Shown: piece after piece, positions 16,308 to 25,240 of the stretch
How positions within the stretch are numbered: position 1 is the first letter of the stretch
How the letters are laid out: the number at the start of each line of letters is the position of its first letter
Assembly (NCBI RefSeq): GCF_018531495.1
Contig: NZ_JAHDTI010000001.1
Location: forward strand, 186,001 to 250,000
From: Nonomuraea sediminis
GTDB taxonomy: Bacteria > Actinomycetota > Actinomycetes > Streptosporangiales > Streptosporangiaceae
Length of the DNA: 64,000 bases
Direction of reading: 5' to 3'
Translations under genes and position numbers: made by a program
Notes under the pieces: model-generated
The model's database searches: none
Told to the model about the DNA's origin: nothing
Seen by the model: the letters and a program-made list of their open reading frames with translations, nothing else

Positions 16308-19300
16308 CTAATCCAGCACGGTGCGGACGTCGGCGAGTTTCACGCGGCGCCCGCGCTCGAACTCCGCCTCGAACGCGGCATCGCCCAGGGCCTCCCGCGC
16401 GCCCGCCGTGATGCGGTCGAGCTCGACCTGGCTGCTCGGCCCGGCGGGCGTCCCGAGCGAGGCCATGGCTTCGGTGACGACCCCGAGCAGCCGGGCTGCC
16501 ACCGCCGGCGATCCTGTGGCGGCCAGCGCGCCGGCCAGCCCGGCGACCGCGAAGGCGCCGGTGCGCGGGTCGCCGATCCGCTCGGCCAGGGCCAGCGCCT
16601 CCAGATGGAGTTCCCTGGCGGCGTCGGCCCGGCCCTGCGCCTCCTTCATGAAGCCCAGCTCGATGAGCGTGTCGGGCAGGTGCAGTGCGGGCTCCACGTC
16701 AGGATCGCGCGGCACGCCGTCAAGCAGCCGCGTCAGGTGCTCCTCGGCCAGTTCGAAACGCCCCGCGCGGCGCGCGGAGAATCCCAGCCCCATCCCCGTG
16801 AACACCAGCCCCTCGCGGAACCCCTGCTCCACGGCCCGGTCCATGCCGCGACCGCACAGCTCGATCGCCCGGTCGTAGTCTCCCGACTCCATGGCGATCC
16901 AGCCGCGCCAGGCCAGGAACCGCACCGACTCCGGCCACAGCCGCAGTTCCTCTGCCATGCGCAGCCCCTCGGTGAAGAGCCGGTCCGCCGTGGCGTGGTC
17001 GCCCTGCATCTCGGCCAGCCCGCCCAGCCAGCCGATGTGCTTGAGCTGGCCCCAGCGGTCACCCAGCGTGCGGAACAGCTGCCTGCCGCGCGTCGCGTCG
17101 CGTTCGAGGGCCGCCGCGTCGCGCCTGGTGAAGGCGTCCATGGCGCGCATGTTCAGCGCCCACGCCTCACCCCAGGTGTCGCCGCGCTCGATCAGCGTCG
17201 GCAGCGCGCGGCTGACCAGCTCCTGCACGGAGGCCAGGTCCGGCATCGCCTGGGCGGCGAACAGCAGCGCCCGCGGGTCGTCGTGGCCGTCGAGCACGGC
17301 GGCCCGGTCGGCCTGCTCCCCCAGCATCAGCGCGAACCCGGTCCGCCACGCCGCCGCCCGCGGATCGTCGGGGAAACGGTCGAGCGTCTCGCGCGCCTCG
17401 ACCAGCCTGCCGCGCAGGAACCAGTACCAGACCAGCGCGTTGGCCAGCCGGGCCGAACCGCGCGCCGCGCGCAGGTTCGCGGCCTCGGCGTCGAGCCTGT
17501 CCAGCCACTCGCGCTGCTCCCCGCCGCGCAGCAGCGGGTCGGCGCGTTCCGCGAGCGCGGTGTAGTAGCCGGCATGCCGTACGGCCAGCTCCTCCTGCTC
17601 GCCCGCCTGGGCCAGGCGTTCGCGCGAGTACTCGGCGACGGACTCAAGCAGCCGGTAGCGGATGCCGAGCGGCGTGTCGACGGTGGCCACCAGCGAGCGG
17701 TCGACGAGGCGGACCAGCAGGTCGAGCACGTCGTCGGGGTCCACGTCGCCGCCCGAGCAGACCTCCTCGGCGGCCTCAAGCGTGCAGCCGCCCGCGTGCA
17801 CCGACAGGCGGCGCAGCACGATCCGCTCCGGCTCGGTGAGCAGGTTCCAGCTCCAGTCGATCATCGTGGTGAGCGTGGTGCCGCGGTGTCCCATGGCCAG
17901 CAGCCTGAACCGGTCCTCCAGCCGCTCGGCCAGCTTGTGCACGCCGAGCGCGCGCACCTTGGTGGCGGCCAGCTCGATCGCCAGCGGGATCCCGTCCAGC
18001 CGCCTGACCAGCCGGGCGACCGCGTCCACGTTGCCCTCGTCGAGGGTGAATCCCGAGGCGCGGGCGGTGAACAGCCTGACCGCGCCGGAGTCCGCCACGG
18101 CCCGCGGCTCGGCCCCGTCGGGTACGGCGAGCGGCGGCACGCCCCACACGGCCTCGCCTGGCAGGCCCAGGGGCTCCCTGCTGGTGGCCAGCACCCGCAG
18201 CCCGGGCGCGGCGCGCAGCAGCCGCCCGACCAGCTCGGCCACCGGCTCCACCAGGTGCTCGCAGTTGTCGAGGACCAGCAGCAGCTTCCTGGCGCGCAGA
18301 GCCTCGGCCAGGTCGGTGTCCTGCCGGATGTCCAGCGCCTCCTCCACGGCCTCGAGCGGCGAGTCGACGGGCGCCAGCTCCACCAGCCACACCCCGTCCG
18401 GGTACGCCTCGACCAGCCGGCCTGCCGCCTCGACCGCCAGCCGGGTCTTGCCCACGCCGCCCGGACCTGTCAGCGTGACCAGCCGCCGCTCCCCCAGCAG
18501 CGCGCCCACCTCGGTCACCGCCGCGTCCCTGCCGATCAGGTCGCTGAGCTGGGCGGGCAGGTTCGTGCGCGGCCGTTCGCGGGCCGGGTTCAGCGCGGGG
18601 TCCTGCTCCAGGATGGCCTGGTGCAGCGCGGCCAGCTCGGGGCCGGGGTCCAGGCCGAGCTCGTCGGCCAGCCGCTCGCGCAGCTCGCCGTAGCTGGCCA
18701 GGGCCTCGCTCTGCCGTCCCGACCGGTACAGGGCCTTGAGGTGTACGGCGCGCAGCCGCTCCCTGAGCGGGTGCCCGGCCACCAGGTCGCCGAGCTCGCC
18801 CACCAGCGCACCGTGCTCACCCAGCTCGAGCCGCGCCTCGACGTGCTGCTCGAGCGCGCTGAGCCGCTGCTCCTCCAGCCGGACGACGGTGGCCTGGGTG
18901 AACTCCTCGTCGGCGAAGTCGGCGAAGGCAGGGCCCCGCCACAGCGACAGCGCGTCGGCCAGCAGCGCGGCCGCGGTCCTGGTGTCACCCGCGGCCTCGG
19001 CGCGGGCGACCAGCGCGGCGAAGCGGCCGGCGTCGACCGCGTCGGGCTCGACCTGCAGCAGGTAGCCGGGAGAGCGTGAGACCACCAGGTCGCGGGCACC
19101 TGGCTCGGCATCCTCGAGCGCCTTGCGCAGCTGCGACACGCGCACCTGCACCGCGGCCGACGGATTGCCCGGTACGTCCTGGCCCCACAGGTCGTCCACG
19201 AGCCGGTCGACCGACACGGGCCTGCCCGCGTGCACCAGCAGATCGGCCAGCAGGGCCCGGACCTTCAACCCGGGGATCGTCACCCGCTCGCCGCCCGCGG

Positions 19301-19337
19301 TCCACACCTCCAGCGGTCCCAGCACTCCGAAACGCAT
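16308..19337 (-). CDS. AfsR/SARP-type regulator: wHTH-BTAD-NB-ARC-TPR
   Basis: A 1009-residue protein. Residues ~1-95: OmpR-like winged helix (MRFGVLGPLEVW, VTIPGLKVRALLADLLVHAGRPVSVDRLVDDLWG). ~96-245: bacterial transcriptional activator domain (DAGRFAALVARAEAA, LGLDPGPELAALHQAIL). ~262-560: NTPase with P-loop GPGGVGKTRLAV, Walker B-like KLLLVLDNCEHL and LATSREPLGLPGE, then GIPLAIELAA. The remainder holds TPR-like repeats. Such proteins are ATP-gated activators of secondary metabolism or export genes, binding direct repeats near the -35 region. It is divergent from an MFS exporter across 59 bp, so that gene is the prime target. The start at 19337 matches the family. Confidence 0.93.
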   Translation of the reverse strand: MRFGVLGPLEVWTAGGERVTIPGLKVRALLADLLVHAGRPVSVDRLVDDLWGQDVPGNPSAAVQVRVSQLRKALEDAEPGARDLVVSRSPGYLLQVEPDAVDAGRFAALVARAEAAGDTRTAAALLADALSLWRGPAFADFADEEFTQATVVRLEEQRLSALEQHVEARLELGEHGALVGELGDLVAGHPLRERLRAVHLKALYRSGRQSEALASYGELRERLADELGLDPGPELAALHQAILEQDPALNPARERPRTNLPAQLSDLIGRDAAVTEVGALLGERRLVTLTGPGGVGKTRLAVEAAGRLVEAYPDGVWLVELAPVDSPLEAVEEALDIRQDTDLAEALRARKLLLVLDNCEHLVEPVAELVGRLLRAAPGLRVLATSREPLGLPGEAVWGVPPLAVPDGAEPRAVADSGAVRLFTARASGFTLDEGNVDAVARLVRRLDGIPLAIELAATKVRALGVHKLAERLEDRFRLLAMGHRGTTLTTMIDWSWNLLTEPERIVLRRLSVHAGGCTLEAAEEVCSGGDVDPDDVLDLLVRLVDRSLVATVDTPLGIRYRLLESVAEYSRERLAQAGEQEELAVRHAGYYTALAERADPLLRGGEQREWLDRLDAEAANLRAARGSARLANALVWYWFLRGRLVEARETLDRFPDDPRAAAWRTGFALMLGEQADRAAVLDGHDDPRALLFAAQAMPDLASVQELVSRALPTLIERGDTWGEAWALNMRAMDAFTRRDAAALERDATRGRQLFRTLGDRWGQLKHIGWLGGLAEMQGDHATADRLFTEGLRMAEELRLWPESVRFLAWRGWIAMESGDYDRAIELCGRGMDRAVEQGFREGLVFTGMGLGFSARRAGRFELAEEHLTRLLDGVPRDPDVEPALHLPDTLIELGFMKEAQGRADAARELHLEALALAERIGDPRTGAFAVAGLAGALAATGSPAVAARLLGVVTEAMASLGTPAGPSSQVELDRITAGAREALGDAAFEAEFERGRRVKLADVRTVLD

Positions 19338-19396
19338 GCAGCCGACCTTAAGGCCACGAGAAGGAGACCTGAAGCGCCCGAGCGCATCGTGAAGCC

Positions 19397-20851
19397 ATGA
19401 ACACGAACACGACCCCCAAGGCGGGACGCAAGGAATGGATCGGGCTGGCCGTCCTGGCGCTGCCCACGCTGCTGCTGTCGCTGGATGTGAGCGTGCTGTA
19501 CCTGGCGCTGCCGCACCTGAGCTCCGGGCTCGGCGCCACCGCTCCCCAGCAGCTGTGGATCATGGACATCTACTCCTTCATGCTGGCCGGCTTCCTGGTG
19601 ACGATGGGCACGCTGGGCGACAGGATCGGGCGGCGCAAGCTGCTGCTGATCGGCGGTGCGGCCTTCGGCGTCGCCTCCGTAGTGGCGGCCTACTCCACCA
19701 GCGCCGAGATGCTGATCGCGGCCAGGGCGCTGCTCGGGATCGCCGGCGCCACGCTGATGCCGTCGTCGATGGCGCTCATCCGCAACATGTTCCGCGACCC
19801 CCGGCAGATGGGCGCCGCGATGAGCGTGTGGTTCGCCTGCTTCATGGGCGGCATGGCGCTCGGCCCGCTGGTGGGCGGCGTGCTGCTCGAGCACTTCTGG
19901 TGGGGCGCGGCGTTCCTGCTCGGCGTGCCGTTCATGGCGCTGCTGCTGGTGGCCGGTCCGATGCTGCTGCCCGAGTACAAGGCGCCCGGCTCCGAGCGGC
20001 TCGACCTGGCCAGCGTCGCCCTGTCGCTCGGCGCGATCCTGCCGGTGATCTACGGGCTGAAGGAGATCGCCAGGAACGGCTGGCACCCGCTGTCCGTGGC
20101 CGCCGTGGTGGTCGGCGCCGCCTTCGCGGTCGTGTTCGTCCGCCGCCAGCGCCGCCTGGCCGACCCGCTGCTCGACCTGCGGCTGTTCCTCAACCGGGCC
20201 TTCAGCACCACGCTCGGCGTCATGCTGCTGGGCGGCGTGGTGATGGCGGGCACCTCGCTGGTCAGCACCCTGTACCTGCAGTCGGTCGCCGGCCTGTCCC
20301 CGCTGCACGCCGGGCTCTGGCTGATCCCGCAGAACATCGTGATGATCGCCGCGATCGTGGCCGCGCCCAAGATCGGTCAGCGGGTCAGCCCCGCGTACGT
20401 GATGGCGGCCGGGCTGGCCGTGGCCGCGCTCGCGCTGATCGTCCAGACGCAGGCGCCCTCCGCGGGCGGCGTGATCGTGGTGGTGGCCGGGCTGGTGCTG
20501 GCCTCCGGCGGCATCGCACTGCCGATGGGGCTGGGCAACGGCATCGTCATCGGCTCCGCCCCGCCCGAGCGGGCCGGGTCGGCCGCCTCGATCCTGGAGA
20601 CCTCCGGCGAGTTCGGCGTCGCCCTCGGCGTGGCGCTGCTGGGCAGCCTGGCCAGCGCGGTCTACCGGGCGGTGCTGCCGGAAGGCGCCCCGGACCAGGT
20701 CCGCGAGGGCATCAGTACGGCGGGCGGCGCGCCGGCCGCGCTGGACGCCTTCACCACCAGCCTGCACACGGTGGCCGGGGTCGGCGCGGCGGTCTTCGCG
20801 GCCCTGGCGCTGCTCACCGTGGCGGTGCTGCGCAAGCCCCAGGCCGCGTGA
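19397..20851 (+). CDS. MFS transporter, DHA2 (14-TM) drug exporter family
   Basis: A 484-residue membrane protein with about 14 hydrophobic segments. Seen: WIGLAVLALPTLLLSLDVSVLYLALPHL (TM1 and the D1-like motif), LGDRIGRRKLLLIGG (motif A, GxxxDRxGRR), SSMALIRNMFRDPRQMGAAM (motif C region), and the extra central helices usual for DHA2. It probably exports a drug or dye with proton antiport. It is divergent from the AfsR-like regulator, which likely controls it. A strong hairpin terminator follows. ATG at 19397 is the only good start. Confidence 0.92.
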   Translation: MNTNTTPKAGRKEWIGLAVLALPTLLLSLDVSVLYLALPHLSSGLGATAPQQLWIMDIYSFMLAGFLVTMGTLGDRIGRRKLLLIGGAAFGVASVVAAYSTSAEMLIAARALLGIAGATLMPSSMALIRNMFRDPRQMGAAMSVWFACFMGGMALGPLVGGVLLEHFWWGAAFLLGVPFMALLLVAGPMLLPEYKAPGSERLDLASVALSLGAILPVIYGLKEIARNGWHPLSVAAVVVGAAFAVVFVRRQRRLADPLLDLRLFLNRAFSTTLGVMLLGGVVMAGTSLVSTLYLQSVAGLSPLHAGLWLIPQNIVMIAAIVAAPKIGQRVSPAYVMAAGLAVAALALIVQTQAPSAGGVIVVVAGLVLASGGIALPMGLGNGIVIGSAPPERAGSAASILETSGEFGVALGVALLGSLASAVYRAVLPEGAPDQVREGISTAGGAPAALDAFTTSLHTVAGVGAAVFAALALLTVAVLRKPQAA

Positions 20852-20872
20852 GGCCCCCGCTGACCACATCCT

Positions 20873-20906
20873 CGAAGGCGCCGGACCCCTGGGTTCGGCG
20901 CCTTCG
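20873..20906 (+). terminator. Terminator after the MFS gene
   Basis: Perfect 10-bp stem CGAAGGCGCC/GGCGCCTTCG with a 14-base loop, beginning 22 bp after the stop and followed by a comparatively T-rich stretch. Confidence 0.8.
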
Positions 20907-20986
20907 ACTCATAATTCGCTTTTCACCAAAGTGGGAAGGGGTGAGACTGAAGATCCCTTGACCTCCACGGGCAGAGAGGACGCGCG

Positions 20987-22423
20987 ATGACCACGATCAC
21001 GACGGGCAGGATCCGCGGTCTGGAAGAGGACGGCGTCGCCGTCTTCAAAGGCATCCCCTACGCCAGGAGCCCGTTCGGGGCGCTCCGGCTGGCCGCGCCG
21101 GTGCCCGCCGAGCCGTGGGACGGCGTGCGCGACGCCCTCGCCTTCGGCCCGCGGCCGCCGCAGCCGCCGCTGTTCGCCGGGATGCCGGCGTGGGACCCGG
21201 CCGACGGGCTCGACTGCCTGACGGTCAACGTCTGGACGCCCGACGCGGGCGGCTCGGGGCTGCCGGTGATGGTGTGGATCTACGGCGGCGGCTACGTGAC
21301 GGGCTCGGCCGACATGCCCGAGTACGACGGCACCCGGCTGGCCCGGGAGTGCGTGGTCGTGGTCACCTTCAACCACCGGGTCGGCTTCGAGGGCTACGGG
21401 CACGTGGACGGCGCCCCGGACAACCGGGCGCTGCTCGACCAGGTGCTGGCGCTGCAGTGGGTGCGGGACAACATCGCCGCGTTCGGCGGCGACCCGGGCA
21501 ACGTCACGATCTTCGGGGAGTCGGCGGGGGCCGGCGCGGTGGCGTGCCTGCTGGCGATGCCGTCGGCGGCCGGGCTGTTCCGGCGGGCGATCGCGCAGAG
21601 CGTGCCGGGGATGTTCTTCACGCCGAGGTACGCCGCCAAGGTGACGCGGGCGCTGCTCGGGCTGGCGGGGGCCGGCACGCCGTACGAGGTGGCGCCCGAG
21701 GCGGCGGCGGAGGCGGCGGGGCAGCTGGCCTCCGGCGAGATGCGGGGCGATCCCGAGCGGTGGGGGACGATCGCGTTCGCGCCGACCCCGTTCGCGCCCG
21801 TGGTGGACGGGGAGGTGCTGCCGGACACGCCGTGGAACGCGCTGGCCGACGGGGCGGGTAGCGACGTGGAGCTGATCACCGGCTACAACAGGGACGAGTA
21901 CCTGCTGTTCCAGCTGATGAGCGGCGGGCGGACCGGCGAGCTGGGCGCGGCGTTGAAGACGCTCGCCCCGGCGGACGCGGACGTCGTCTACCGGACGGCG
22001 CACCCGCAGGCGTCCGACGCGGAGCTGCTGGTGATGCTGATGTCGGACTGGATGTTCAGGATGCCGAGCGCGCTGCTGGCCGACGCGCACACCGGGCCCA
22101 CCTTCGCCTACGAGCTGACCTGGGCGCCGCAGCCGGAGCTCGGCGCCTGCCACGGGCTGGACGTGCCGCTGACCTTCGGCACTGTCCACGGGCAGCTGGC
22201 CGCGCTGACCATCGGGGGTTCGCCGCACGCGGAGGACCTGTCGCGGCAGTTCCGTACCGCCTGGACCCGCTTCGCCGCCACGGGAGACCCCGGCTGGCCC
22301 GCCTACGACCCGGTGACCGCCACGACCCACCTGTTCGACGTCGAGCCACGCGACGTGCCCGACCCCGAGGCGGCCTCCCGTGCCCTGTGGTCCGAGCCCG
22401 GCTTCCCCCCGGTCGACGGCTAG
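20987..22423 (+). CDS. Type-B carboxylesterase/lipase
   Basis: A 478-residue alpha/beta hydrolase of the cholinesterase-like family. Seen: FKGIPYARSPFGALRL (family signature 1), DCLTVNVWTP, VMVWIYGGGYVTGSA (oxyanion hole GGG), the nucleophile elbow TIFGESAGAGAV (Ser ~185) and HGLDVPLTFG (catalytic His). It hydrolyses carboxylic esters. There is no signal peptide, so it is probably cytosolic. A GAGAGGA ribosome site precedes the ATG. It overlaps the convergent TetR gene by four bases (CTAG). Confidence 0.92.
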   Translation: MTTITTGRIRGLEEDGVAVFKGIPYARSPFGALRLAAPVPAEPWDGVRDALAFGPRPPQPPLFAGMPAWDPADGLDCLTVNVWTPDAGGSGLPVMVWIYGGGYVTGSADMPEYDGTRLARECVVVVTFNHRVGFEGYGHVDGAPDNRALLDQVLALQWVRDNIAAFGGDPGNVTIFGESAGAGAVACLLAMPSAAGLFRRAIAQSVPGMFFTPRYAAKVTRALLGLAGAGTPYEVAPEAAAEAAGQLASGEMRGDPERWGTIAFAPTPFAPVVDGEVLPDTPWNALADGAGSDVELITGYNRDEYLLFQLMSGGRTGELGAALKTLAPADADVVYRTAHPQASDAELLVMLMSDWMFRMPSALLADAHTGPTFAYELTWAPQPELGACHGLDVPLTFGTVHGQLAALTIGGSPHAEDLSRQFRTAWTRFAATGDPGWPAYDPVTATTHLFDVEPRDVPDPEAASRALWSEPGFPPVDG

Positions 22424-22977
22424 AGGCCCCGGTCGGTGCCGACGCCGCGCAGCAGGGTGTCGACGACGAGGGTGGCGGCGGCGTCCGGGTCGGCGGCGCG
22501 GGAATGGGCGGCCTCGTGGATGAGGGCGTAGTAGACGCGGCGGGCCCAGTCCAGGTCGGCGTCCGCGCGCAGCAGGCCCGCGTCGCGGGCGCGGCGGAAG
22601 AGGCGGTCACACTGCTCCTCGACGTCCGCGTGCACCCGGGCCACCTCCGGGTCCTGGTGGCTCATCGCGAAGCCCCAGTGGGCCTTGACGCGTAGCACGT
22701 TCGCCGTGACCTGGTAGAGCGCCACCAGCGGCGGCGTCGAGTCGGGGTGCGCGGCGGCGACGGCCTCGGCGAAGCGGCCCGCCGCCCAGGCGGCCATGGC
22801 CGACACCAGCGCCTCGCGGGAGGCGAAGCGGCGGTGCACCGTGGTGCGGGCCACCCCGGCCGCCTCGGCGATCTGCTCCATGCTGGCCGCCGGGCTCTTG
22901 CTGAGCACGCGCTCGGCCGCCTCGAGGATCGCCTGGATGGTCCGTGAGGTGTCCGATCTGAGCGCACGCTGAGTCAC
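22420..22977 (-). CDS. TetR/AcrR-family repressor
   Basis: A 185-residue protein. HTH at residues ~12-58 (TIQAILEAAERVLSKSPAASMEQIAEAAGVARTTVHRRFASREAL), then an all-helical ligand and dimer domain containing a single Cys-free core. It is divergent from an SDR oxidoreductase. The 105-bp gap between them contains a 32-bp near-ideal palindrome, so it very likely represses that SDR gene and itself. The ligand is presumably the SDR substrate or a related compound (inference). Confidence 0.9.
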   Translation of the reverse strand: MTQRALRSDTSRTIQAILEAAERVLSKSPAASMEQIAEAAGVARTTVHRRFASREALVSAMAAWAAGRFAEAVAAAHPDSTPPLVALYQVTANVLRVKAHWGFAMSHQDPEVARVHADVEEQCDRLFRRARDAGLLRADADLDWARRVYYALIHEAAHSRAADPDAAATLVVDTLLRGVGTDRGL

Positions 22978-23009
22978 ACGGTCAGGCTACTGCATGGTGC
23001 CCGTTCGAG

Positions 23010-23041
23010 TACGACTTGCATCATCAATGTTGCAAGTCGTA
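23010..23041. promoter_or_regulatory. TetR operator: 11-bp arms, 10-bp spacer
   Basis: TACGACTTGCA and TGCAAGTCGTA are perfect inverted arms between the divergent TetR and SDR genes. Their centres lie two helical turns apart, typical of a TetR dimer-of-dimers site. The right arm overlaps the likely SDR promoter. Confidence 0.8.
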
Positions 23042-23082
23042 GAGTCACAGCATCGATGAAGATGCATGTGGAAGGAATGACC

Positions 23083-23859
23083 ATGGACATGCGACTCAGC
23101 GGCAAGTCCGCACTCGTCACGGGCGCCAGCCGGGGGCTGGGGCTGGCGATCGTCAGGGCGCTGACGGCCGAGGGCATGCGCGTCACGGGTGCCGCCCGGA
23201 CGATCTCGCCCGAGCTCGAGGCGACCGGCGCCACGGCGATCGCCGCGGACCTGTCGACCGCCTCCGGTGTCGCCGCCGCGCTTGACGGGGTCGGCGACCT
23301 CGACCTGCTGGTCAACAACGTGGGCGGTGGCGACGGCGGCGAGGGCCAGTTGGGCGGCTTCCTCGGCTTCGACGACGAGCAGTGGCGCCAGGCCTACGAC
23401 CTGAACTTCCTCAGCGCCGTCCGCGTCACCCGCGGCGCGCTGCCCGGCCTGGTGCGCACGCGCGGTGCTGTGATCAACATCTCCTCCAACGGCGCCCGCA
23501 TGCCGCACGCGGGGCCGGTCACCTACACCACGGCCAAGGCCGCGCTCACCGCGTTCGGCAAGGCCCTGGCCGAGGAGTTCGGCCCGCAGGGAGTGCGCGT
23601 CAACACCATCTCTCCCGGCCTCGCGCGCACCGCGATGTGGGAGGCCGCCGACTCCTACGGCGCGGCCCTGGCGGGAGCCATGGGGATGGACCACGATCAA
23701 CTGCTGGCGGGGCTGCCGTCGAGCGTCGGGATGACCACCGGTAGATTCGTCGAGCCTGAGGAGGTCGCCGCGCTGGTGACGTATCTGGCCTCGCCGCATG
23801 CCGCCAGCGTCAACGGTGCGGACTACCTCATCGACGGCGGATCCATCAAAACCGTTTAG
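23083..23859 (+). CDS. SDR-family oxidoreductase (classical)
   Basis: A 258-residue classical short-chain dehydrogenase. Cofactor motif VTGASRGLGLAI (~12-23), LVNNVGGGDGG (NNAG-like), catalytic Ser in INISSNGARM and the YTTAK catalytic Tyr/Lys (~148-152); the C-terminus VTYLASPHAASVNGADYLIDGG is family-typical. It reduces or oxidises an alcohol/ketone with NAD(P)H; the substrate is unknown. ATG at 23083 is chosen because GGAAGG lies seven bases upstream; ATGs at 23056 and 23077 add a Met-rich tail without homology. Controlled by the divergent TetR. Confidence 0.9.
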   Translation: MDMRLSGKSALVTGASRGLGLAIVRALTAEGMRVTGAARTISPELEATGATAIAADLSTASGVAAALDGVGDLDLLVNNVGGGDGGEGQLGGFLGFDDEQWRQAYDLNFLSAVRVTRGALPGLVRTRGAVINISSNGARMPHAGPVTYTTAKAALTAFGKALAEEFGPQGVRVNTISPGLARTAMWEAADSYGAALAGAMGMDHDQLLAGLPSSVGMTTGRFVEPEEVAALVTYLASPHAASVNGADYLIDGGSIKTV

Positions 23860-23863
23860 AATC

Positions 23864-23873
23864 TATCGCGATA
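23864..23873. promoter_or_regulatory. TATCGCGATA palindrome upstream of MBL-fold gene
   Basis: A perfect 10-bp palindrome extended on one side by TATCT lies just after the SDR stop and about 100 bp before the MBL-fold gene. TATCGCGATA-type sites occur as actinobacterial repressor operators; the cognate regulator here is unknown. Confidence 0.45.
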
Positions 23874-23975
23874 TATCTGTCCAAGAGGGCGGGCGGGGGC
23901 GCCTCTCGGGAACAGCCGGGGATCGCGGCAGGTTCGGACAGAGGGTGGAGTGAGTACCCCAGGGGAGTGTGGCTG

Positions 23976-25085
23976 ATGGCAGGAATGCGGAAGATCCTCG
24001 TGGGCGGAGCGGCGCTGGCCGCCGCCGGGTGGGCGCTGCGCCAGGTCCCGGCGGAGCTGGGGACGCGCCCGTTGCAGTCGGGGCCCGACCGGGCGGCCAG
24101 GATCCGCCGGTCACCGCAGTTCAGTAACGGCACGTTCGTCAACACCATGCCGGACGCGAGCACCGCCGTGCCGACCGCCCCGCCGGTCGGCATGCTGCGC
24201 GAGCTGTCCAAGGACAGGGAACAGCGCCGCCCCAACGGGCTGATCCCGCTACGGGTGCCGCCGACCGACGACCCGGTCGGGCTGCGCGCCGTCTGGTACG
24301 GCCACGCCTCCACGCTGGTCGAGCTCGACGGGCGCAAGGTGCTGTTCGACCCGGTGTGGAGCAAGCGTCCCTCACCCTCCCAGCTGGTCGGCCCCAAGCG
24401 GCACCACCCGGTGCCGATCGAGCTGAACGAGCTGCCGCAGGTCGACGCCATCGCGATCTCGCACGACCACTACGACCACCTGGACATGGCGACCGTGAAG
24501 TGGCTGACCGCCACCCAGAAGGCGCCGTTCCTGGTCCCGCTCGGCATCGGGGCGCACCTGGAGCGGTGGGGCGTGCCGCTGTTCCGGATCATCGAGCTCG
24601 ACTGGGAGGAGGAGGCCGAGGTCGCGGGCCTGCGTTTCGTCTCGACCGCGGCCCGGCACTTCTCCGGCCGCTCCCTGACCCGCAACGACACGCTGTGGGG
24701 GTCGTGGGTGATCGCTGGGCCGACCAAGCGGGTGTTCTACGCGGGTGACTCCGGCTACTTCGAGGGCTACAAGGGGATCGGGTCGGCGCACGGGCCGTTC
24801 GACCTGACGCTGATGCCGATCGGCGCCTACAGCCCCGCCTGGCCCGACATCCACATGAACCCGGAGGAGGCGGTCAACGCCCACCTCGACCTCGGCGGCT
24901 CACTCATGCTGCCGGTGCACTGGGCGACGTTCACGCTGGCGCTGCACCCGTGGGCGGAGCCGGTGCGGCGGCTGTGGCGCGAGGCCAAGGCCCGCGACGT
25001 CAAGATCGCCGTCCCCCGCCCCGGCCAGGCCATCGACACGACCGACACTCCCGCCGTCGACGCCTGGTGGGAACTGCTCGCCTGA
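23976..25085 (+). CDS. MBL-fold metallo-hydrolase (UlaG / NAPE-PLD-like)
   Basis: A 369-residue protein. Residues ~1-25 form one hydrophobic segment (RKILVGGAALAAAGWAL), a membrane anchor or uncleaved signal. The hydrolase domain has VWYGHASTLVELDGRKVLFDPVW, the metal motif ISHDHYDHLD (HxHxDH), ARHFSGR, FYAGDSGYF and LPVHWATF, in the order seen in NAPE-hydrolysing phospholipase D and UlaG-like lactonases. Two metal ions are expected; the substrate may be a phospholipid or lactone. The start at 23976 has GGGGAG eight bases upstream; GTG at 23967 is an alternative. A hairpin repeat follows the stop. Confidence 0.85.
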   Translation: MAGMRKILVGGAALAAAGWALRQVPAELGTRPLQSGPDRAARIRRSPQFSNGTFVNTMPDASTAVPTAPPVGMLRELSKDREQRRPNGLIPLRVPPTDDPVGLRAVWYGHASTLVELDGRKVLFDPVWSKRPSPSQLVGPKRHHPVPIELNELPQVDAIAISHDHYDHLDMATVKWLTATQKAPFLVPLGIGAHLERWGVPLFRIIELDWEEEAEVAGLRFVSTAARHFSGRSLTRNDTLWGSWVIAGPTKRVFYAGDSGYFEGYKGIGSAHGPFDLTLMPIGAYSPAWPDIHMNPEEAVNAHLDLGGSLMLPVHWATFTLALHPWAEPVRRLWREAKARDVKIAVPRPGQAIDTTDTPAVDAWWELLA

Positions 25086-25100
25086 CAATTTCCAGCTGTT

Positions 25101-25195
25101 GTACGGCGGGCCGCCGCCACCGGCCGCCCGCCGTACTTCGCCCGAGGACCCGCATCCGGCGCCCCTGGCGAGTCGATGCCACTCCCCCGCCGCAA
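25101..25195. repeat. Convergent-gene hairpin repeat, copy A
   Basis: A perfect 11-bp stem (GTACGGCGGGC/GCCCGCCGTAC, 25101-25136) is followed by a tail (gaggacccgc..ccggcgc..c..ggcgagtcg.tg.cac) that matches copy B near 53945-54040 almost base for base. It lies between the convergent MBL-fold and epimerase genes and probably acts as a bidirectional terminator. Confidence 0.7.
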
Positions 25196-25240
25196 CGCCG
25201 CCCGCAACCCGGGCACCGCGGACCCTCGCGCGCCCGTAGG

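Noticed and set aside
16605..19079. 824-codon plus-strand frame opposite the AfsR-like regulator
   Set aside because: Antisense shadow rich in Gln/Arg/Gly; the regulator frame has four recognisable domains.
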